Positions 59,791 to 64,000 of a stretch of DNA of 64,000 nucleotides are shown in pieces. How positions within the stretch are numbered: position 1 is the first letter of the stretch; each line of letters opens with the position of its first letter. Source of the stretch: Ichthyophis bannanicus (Eukaryota > Chordata > Amphibia > Gymnophiona > Ichthyophiidae); assembly GCA_033557465.1 (NCBI GenBank), contig CM066035.1, positions 924,134,522 through 924,198,521 on the forward strand. Reading direction: 5' to 3'. A program made the translations under genes and the position numbers. The notes beneath the pieces are model-generated. The model did not search any database, was not told the DNA's origin, and saw nothing but the letters and a program-made list of their open reading frames with translations.

Positions 59791-61430
59791 CAGGCCCTTC
59801 CCTTTGGCCTAGCAACAGCCCCCCCAGGACAATTCACCAAGGTGATGGTAGTGGTGGCTGCAGCTCTTCGCAAGGAGGGAATTTTGGTTCATCCCTACCT
59901 AGACGACTGGCTGATTCGGGCAAAATCGGAATCAGAGAGTCGGGCAGCTACAGCCATAGTGGTGGAATTCCTGGAGGACTTGGGTTGGGTCATCAATCGA
60001 GCAAAAAGCAGATTAATTCCCTCGCAGGAGATCGATTACCTCGGAGCGAGATTCGACACCAGGAGAGGAAGAGTTTTTCTGTCAAATCAGAGGTTACGAG
60101 ACCTGACAAACCTGGTCTCTCGATTCATATCAAGGCGGATCCCCACCGCCTGGCATTTCCTACAGCTCTTGGGCACCATGGCGGCGGCGATAGAGGTAGT
60201 ACTGTGGGCCAAGGCACATATGCGACCCCTTCAACACACCTTGCTGCGGCGTTGGTCCCCTCAGCATCATCCCTTATCCATGCAACTGCCCTGTCCTCTT
60301 CGGTCAGGAGGACTCTCCTCTGGTGGAAATGCCCAAGGAACCTGGGATGCGGGATGCCCCTCGAGTCTCCTCAATGGATTCAGCTGACGGATGCAAGTCT
60401 AGCAGGCTGGGGGGCCCATTGCAAAGGCCAGTTCGCACAGGGAAGCTGGACCCCGAGGGAGTCACGGTGGTCCATCAACAGACTAGAGCTGAGGGCAGTG
60501 TCATTGGCACTCAGAACTCTCGAGCTCTTGGTTCGGCAAAGGGCAGTCTGCGTTCTTTCGGACACTTCACCACGGTAGCCTACATCAACCGCCAAGGGGG
60601 AACAAGCAGCCCCTCGCTGGAAAGGGAAGCAGACAACCTCTTACAGTGGGCCGAAGCCCATCTCTTGGACCTGTCAGTGCAGCACGTGGCCGGGACAGAA
60701 TGTGACGGCCGATTACCTCCAGCAGGTACAAGATAGACCACGGAAAGTGGGAGCTGGCACAGGATGTGTTCGACCAAGTGGTAGCCCTGTGGGGGGCGCC
60801 GATCATGGACCTTATGGCACGCTACGAATCATCCAAAGCAAGCCGGTTTTTCAGTCGACGAAAGGAAAGGATGTCAGAAGGCTTGGATGCCCTGGTCCAG
60901 AAGTGGCCGTCGGAAGGTCTCCTGTATGTGTTCCCGCCTTGTGCCCTCAGGGAGGGTTCTAAGGCAAATAGAGGCCCACCAGGGTTTTGTAATTCTCATA
61001 GCTCCGGATTGGCCTCGTCCATGGTATGCAGACCTGGTGAGACTAACTGCGCATCGCCCCTGGAGGCTCCCCGACAGAAAAGATTTGCTACGACAGGGTC
61101 CAGTTCTCATGCCCCACGTGCATCGATTCTCGCTTACAGCCTGGCTATTGAGAGGGCACGGCTCGTGAAGCGAGGCTACTCGAGTTCGGTGATTTCAATC
61201 CTGCTGAATGCACGGAAACGTTCGACCTGCCTCTCCTATATCAGAGTGTGGTGCATATTTGAGGCATGGTGTGCGGAACATCAGAAGAAACCCTTGGAAG
61301 CCTCGGTCCCGGAGGTGTTAGAATTTCTGCAAGCAGGCTTCGAGAAAGGCTTAGCTCACAGCTCGTTGCGGGTTCAGCTAGCAGCCATTTCTTGCTATAG
61401 GGGAAAGATCCGGGGCAAGTCTCTCTAGGG
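59791..61430 (+). pseudogene. Host DIRS RT, RNase H and methyltransferase-like region, resumed
   Basis: The host sequence resumes inside RT at QALPFGLATA. The frame 59842-60387 has Y-L-D-D (VHPYLDDWLIRAKS), DLGWVINRAKSRLIPSQEI and QLLGTMAAAIEVV. RNase H follows in shifted frames (60390-60570: LTDASLAGWGAHCKG; INRLELRAVSLAL; then YINRQGGTSSPSLER). The methyltransferase-like part is at 60766-60960 (MDLMARYESSKASRFFSRRK). Several frame errors. A conserved L-D/T-E-A-Y motif is absent because that part is deleted. Confidence 0.8.
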
Positions 61431-62150
61431 GAACACCCGGATGTGGGTAGGTTCCTGAGGGCAGTCAACCGCTTACGGTCCCAGCGAAGATCAGTTATCC
61501 CCCCTTGGGATCTAAACCTGGTATTGGAGTCCTTAACCAAGGAGCCCTTCAAACCAGCAAGGAGCTCCTCCCTAAAGGACTTGACCCTGATGACAGTATT
61601 TTTGGTAGCTATCTGTTCGGCTAGACATGTCTCGGAGCTTCAAGCTCTATCCTCACGACCTCCCTTTCTGTCGTCCTTCAAGGATAAGGTAGTCTTGCGG
61701 ACGGTCCCTTCATTCCTACCCAAGGTCTCCTCTCCTTTTCATATGAACCAAACAGTTTCGCTCCCGTCCTTCGCGGGAGAAGTGCAAGAAGGGGAGAGTG
61801 CCAAACTGCGCCTCCTGGATTTACATAGAGTGCTGAGACGCTACCTTTTGCGAACAGCGTCGTTCCGCAAGTCCGAGCGGCTATTTGTTCAATTTGGAGG
61901 GCCGCACAAGGGGGAAGCAGCGGCCAAAGCTTCCATTTCTAGGTGGATCAAGGAGACTATTGCCTCCGCCTATATACTCAAAGGGAGGCAGGTCCCAGTA
62001 GGCCTTCGTACACATTCAACCCGATCGCAGTCGGCCTCCTGGGCAGAGTAGCTTGGTCCCACCGCAGGACATTTGTAAAGCGGCTACCTGGTCCTCGCTA
62101 CATACCTTTGCCAAGCACTACAGACTCGATGTTCAGAGAAAAGAGGCTTC
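61130..62150 (+). pseudogene. Host DIRS tyrosine recombinase
   Basis: The N-terminal part ends the frame 60766-61428 (NARKRSTCLSYIRVWCIFEA). The core is in the frame 61443-62051: ICSARHVSELQAL (arginine), RTHSTRSQSASWAE (H-x-x-R). A one-base loss at about 62050 makes a stop, and the catalytic tyrosine region (FAKHYRLDVQR) lies in the next frame at about 62110-62145. Confidence 0.85.
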
Positions 62151-62214
62151 CAGGTTTGCGAATGCAGTACTTCGGTCTGGGATGGCAAACCCTGCCCAGG
62201 GTTGAACTGCTCTG

Positions 62215-62790
62215 TTACATCCCGAGAGTAAAGGGACTGGACTGGAGTTCTGCTAAGGAAAGAGTAATTAGTCCTTACCTGCTAATTAGTGTTCCTGAAG
62301 GAACTCCAGTCCCTGATCCCGCCCAGGTTCGGTTTCTAGTGCTCAGAATGGAATAACGGACCGAAGCCAGTGAGCGGAGCAGAAGCGAGGAATCCCGTTC
62401 TGAGGAGCCCCTGCAACGGGGCTACATGCTAGGGAAATATGATAGGGAGGGGGTAAAAGCTGGGTCGCCCTCAGGTAAGCCTTCTGCCTAATCCCCTCTT
62501 CTCCCTCACCACTGTTTTTTGTTTTCCTTTAAAAAAAAAAAAAATTTTTTTGGTTTTCTTGGTTTGATTATATCTGTGTTCTTAAGCGGATACCTGTCAG
62601 GACTGCTTTTTCATCAGAGAATACTGGTGCCTAGGGGTTGTGCCAGTGGTATTTATACCACACCATCATTAAAACGATGATGGGCTCAGCCTCCAAGCTG
62701 CTGGAAAGGTTGCGCAACCCGAGAGTAAAGGGACTGGACTGGAGTTCCTTCAGGAACACTAATTAGCAGGTAAGGACTAATTACTCTTTC
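62215..62790 (+). repeat. Host DIRS internal complementary region and right terminal repeat
   Basis: Internal complementary region 62225-62315 and right terminal repeat about 62610-62790 share the word GAGTAAAGGGACTGGACTGG. The region between is non-coding, with an A/T run at 62531-62551. Confidence 0.85.
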
Positions 62791-64000
62791 TAGAAACGTT
62801 TTCAAACTACTACCATTAGAGCATGTTTTAAACTCCCTAAAAAAGTTAATTTGACTAACGCTGGCATACAGTGCTCTAAAAAGAGGACCAGATTCAGCAG
62901 ACATTGCCATGGCAACAGCGTATTTCATCATATTGTTAGTTTTTTTGGATCATACTTGTGAACATTTTTATATTGAAAAATTATCAATATTGTATTGCGG
63001 AAGGTCCATGGTGACATTGTCACCACCAGTTCAGGAACATGAACTGGGAACCCCATCGCCATAGAGGTCACACCTGATAGCTGTGCAATACCAGCCACGG
63101 GTGGGTTTCTTAATCTAGGTTCCCAAGCCTTTAATTTTGGTTTCTTGAGGTTCCAAAGCCTTCAGTGGGTGTCTAGCTGGTTCCCAAGCCAATGATTGGG
63201 CATCTTATTCTAGGTTCCCAAGCCTAAATTGTGTATCTTATATGGTTCCCAAGCCAAAGTACTCACCTCAATTTTAATGCTAGCAATTTTTTTACATTCT
63301 GTTATGTTTGCAAGCCACTTCCTTCAAAATGGATTCTGGGAATTGATACTGTCAGCCAGATGATGTAACTGAAGGTGCAGGGAGCATGCTAATGAGGTGC
63401 TGCTCTGGAATCCAGCAAACATTTTGCCTTTCTGGCCAATAAAACAAATGAGCAGGACCTTGAGGATGCATAAATGTTATCAATGCATCATTTTCCTCAG
63501 CTGAAACTTCAACAACATTGCCAATTCACCATTTGTTGTCATAGATGCAAGCTACGTAGCAACCAAGGGACAATGCAGATAATTTCAAATACAAAATAGC
63601 AGTATTGGAAATTTTGGCTAAAAAACTTATTGTATCATTTGAAACTCTGCTGACACAAACCAAGTTTTGAGTCAACTGGTACAAATTGGTGATGCTCTCT
63701 AGTGCCAGCTATTGTGCTGCTTTCTTTTCACCTTTCTTGTTGAAACTTCCTGCTTTTTTTTTCAATTTCATCTTTTGCGACATAAATATATTTAATTCTG
63801 TGTATATTTTGGTCACAAGTTTTATACAGATCTTTTGGTGTCAATATTTAGTCAGACGAAGGTCTTTGTAGACTTGCTCGGGCAGCCAAACGTTTAGTTG
63901 TGCCACCAATCCCATCACAAGGTGATTTTCCATGGCTTGTGCCAAAAACGTTCCATTCAGCCTCGATATTGAAATCATTTTTGTGGTTGCATAAATTGAC
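62791..64000. other. No gene recognised; right flank of DIRS insertion
   Basis: Outside the minisatellite at 63118-63255 no coding region or known repeat was recognised. A short perfect palindrome GGTGACATTGTCACC lies at about 63010-63025. Confidence 0.4.
63118..63255 (+). repeat. 31-bp minisatellite, five units
   Basis: GGTTCCCAAGCC (one unit GGTTCCAAAGCC) starts at 63118, 63149, 63179, 63213 and 63244, spacing 31, 30, 34 and 31. The bases between are AT-rich and less conserved. Confidence 0.75.

Larger units (their letters stand above)
52454..62790 (+). mobile_element. DIRS1-like element (host copy) with nested DIRS
   Basis: The left terminus at about 52454 (TTCCTTAGCAGAACTCCAGT) and the right terminus at 62790 (GGACTAATTACTCTTTC) are joined in reverse complement in the internal complementary region at about 62230-62310 (GGAGTTCTGCTAAGGAAAGA then GTAATTAGTCC), which proves that these two ends belong to one element. 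The inverted terminal repeats are at about 52454-52610 and 62610-62790. The coding part is interrupted between 54452 and 59790 by a second DIRS subfamily, with about 1 kb of the host coding region missing. Confidence 0.85.
42488..64000 (+). other. DDX3X intron 1 (open-ended)
   Basis: From the GT at 42488 no plausible exon 2 (expected to begin with the F-A-G-L-D-L-N type sequence after an AG) was recognised to the window end. The intron would exceed 21 kb and be filled mainly by the Penelope, L2 and DIRS elements listed. A diverged or very short exon could have been missed by eye. Confidence 0.5.

Overview
This window is nuclear DNA of a vertebrate with a large, transposon-filled genome. The mix of DIRS1-like tyrosine-recombinase retrotransposons, L1/Tx1-type, CR1, L2 and R4-like LINEs, Penelope-like elements and tRNA-derived SINEs, together with the single host exon, fits an amphibian. 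A caecilian is my best guess, but that is inference from repeat style and not proof.

Only one host gene is supported. At 42443-42487 on the + strand lies the 15-codon first coding exon of the DEAD-box RNA helicase gene DDX3X (protein start MSHVAVEN, exon end LDQQ followed by GTAAGG). It sits in a CpG-rich promoter block (about 41.99-43.35 kb) with two CRE motifs. I found no second exon downstream, so about 42.5-64.0 kb is read as part of intron 1 and 1-42 kb as upstream intergenic DNA.

Layout: 1-3.2 kb ORF1-only Tx1/L1 LINE copy, Penelope-like fragment, L2. 3.8-7.4 kb degenerate DIRS element (-). 7.7-14.7 kb almost complete L1 (-), with only one stop in ORF1 and one frameshift in ORF2. 14.7-15.8 kb Penelope terminal repeat, SINE tail and L1 3' fragment. 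15.8-20.8 kb near full-length CR1 (-) with an esterase-type ORF1, carrying a SINE, an L2 tail and an internal tandem duplication. 20.8-24.5 kb broken L1 (-) interrupted by a hAT-like element, an L2 and a 0.8-kb insert with a 5-bp duplication. 25.5-28.7 kb hairpin, second Tx1/L1 ORF1, L2 with a perfect palindrome at its truncated end. 28.7-30.0 kb R4-like LINE. 30.6-31.9 kb two abutting inverted repeats flanked by Penelope-type termini with hammerhead-like motifs. 32.2-35.3 kb DIRS recombinase fragment and internally deleted L1. 35.3-40.6 kb second DIRS (+). 40.6-41.1 kb R4-like (-). 42-43.4 kb DDX3X promoter and exon 1. 44.5-47.1 kb Penelope-like element with long inverted arms, one arm split by a Tigger element. 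51.1-51.9 kb L2. 52.45-62.79 kb DIRS element with a second DIRS subfamily nested inside. 63.1-63.3 kb a 31-bp minisatellite.

Apart from DDX3X everything recognised is mobile DNA, mostly decayed. The most intact transposon gene is the tyrosine recombinase of the inner DIRS copy (58296-59267). I see no CRISPR array, no bacterial-type operon and no convincing new cellular system. The most rewarding signals are the structural ones: the DIRS termini and internal complementary regions that explain each other, the hammerhead-like motifs in Penelope terminal repeats, the paired palindromes, and insertions that can be dated against each other.
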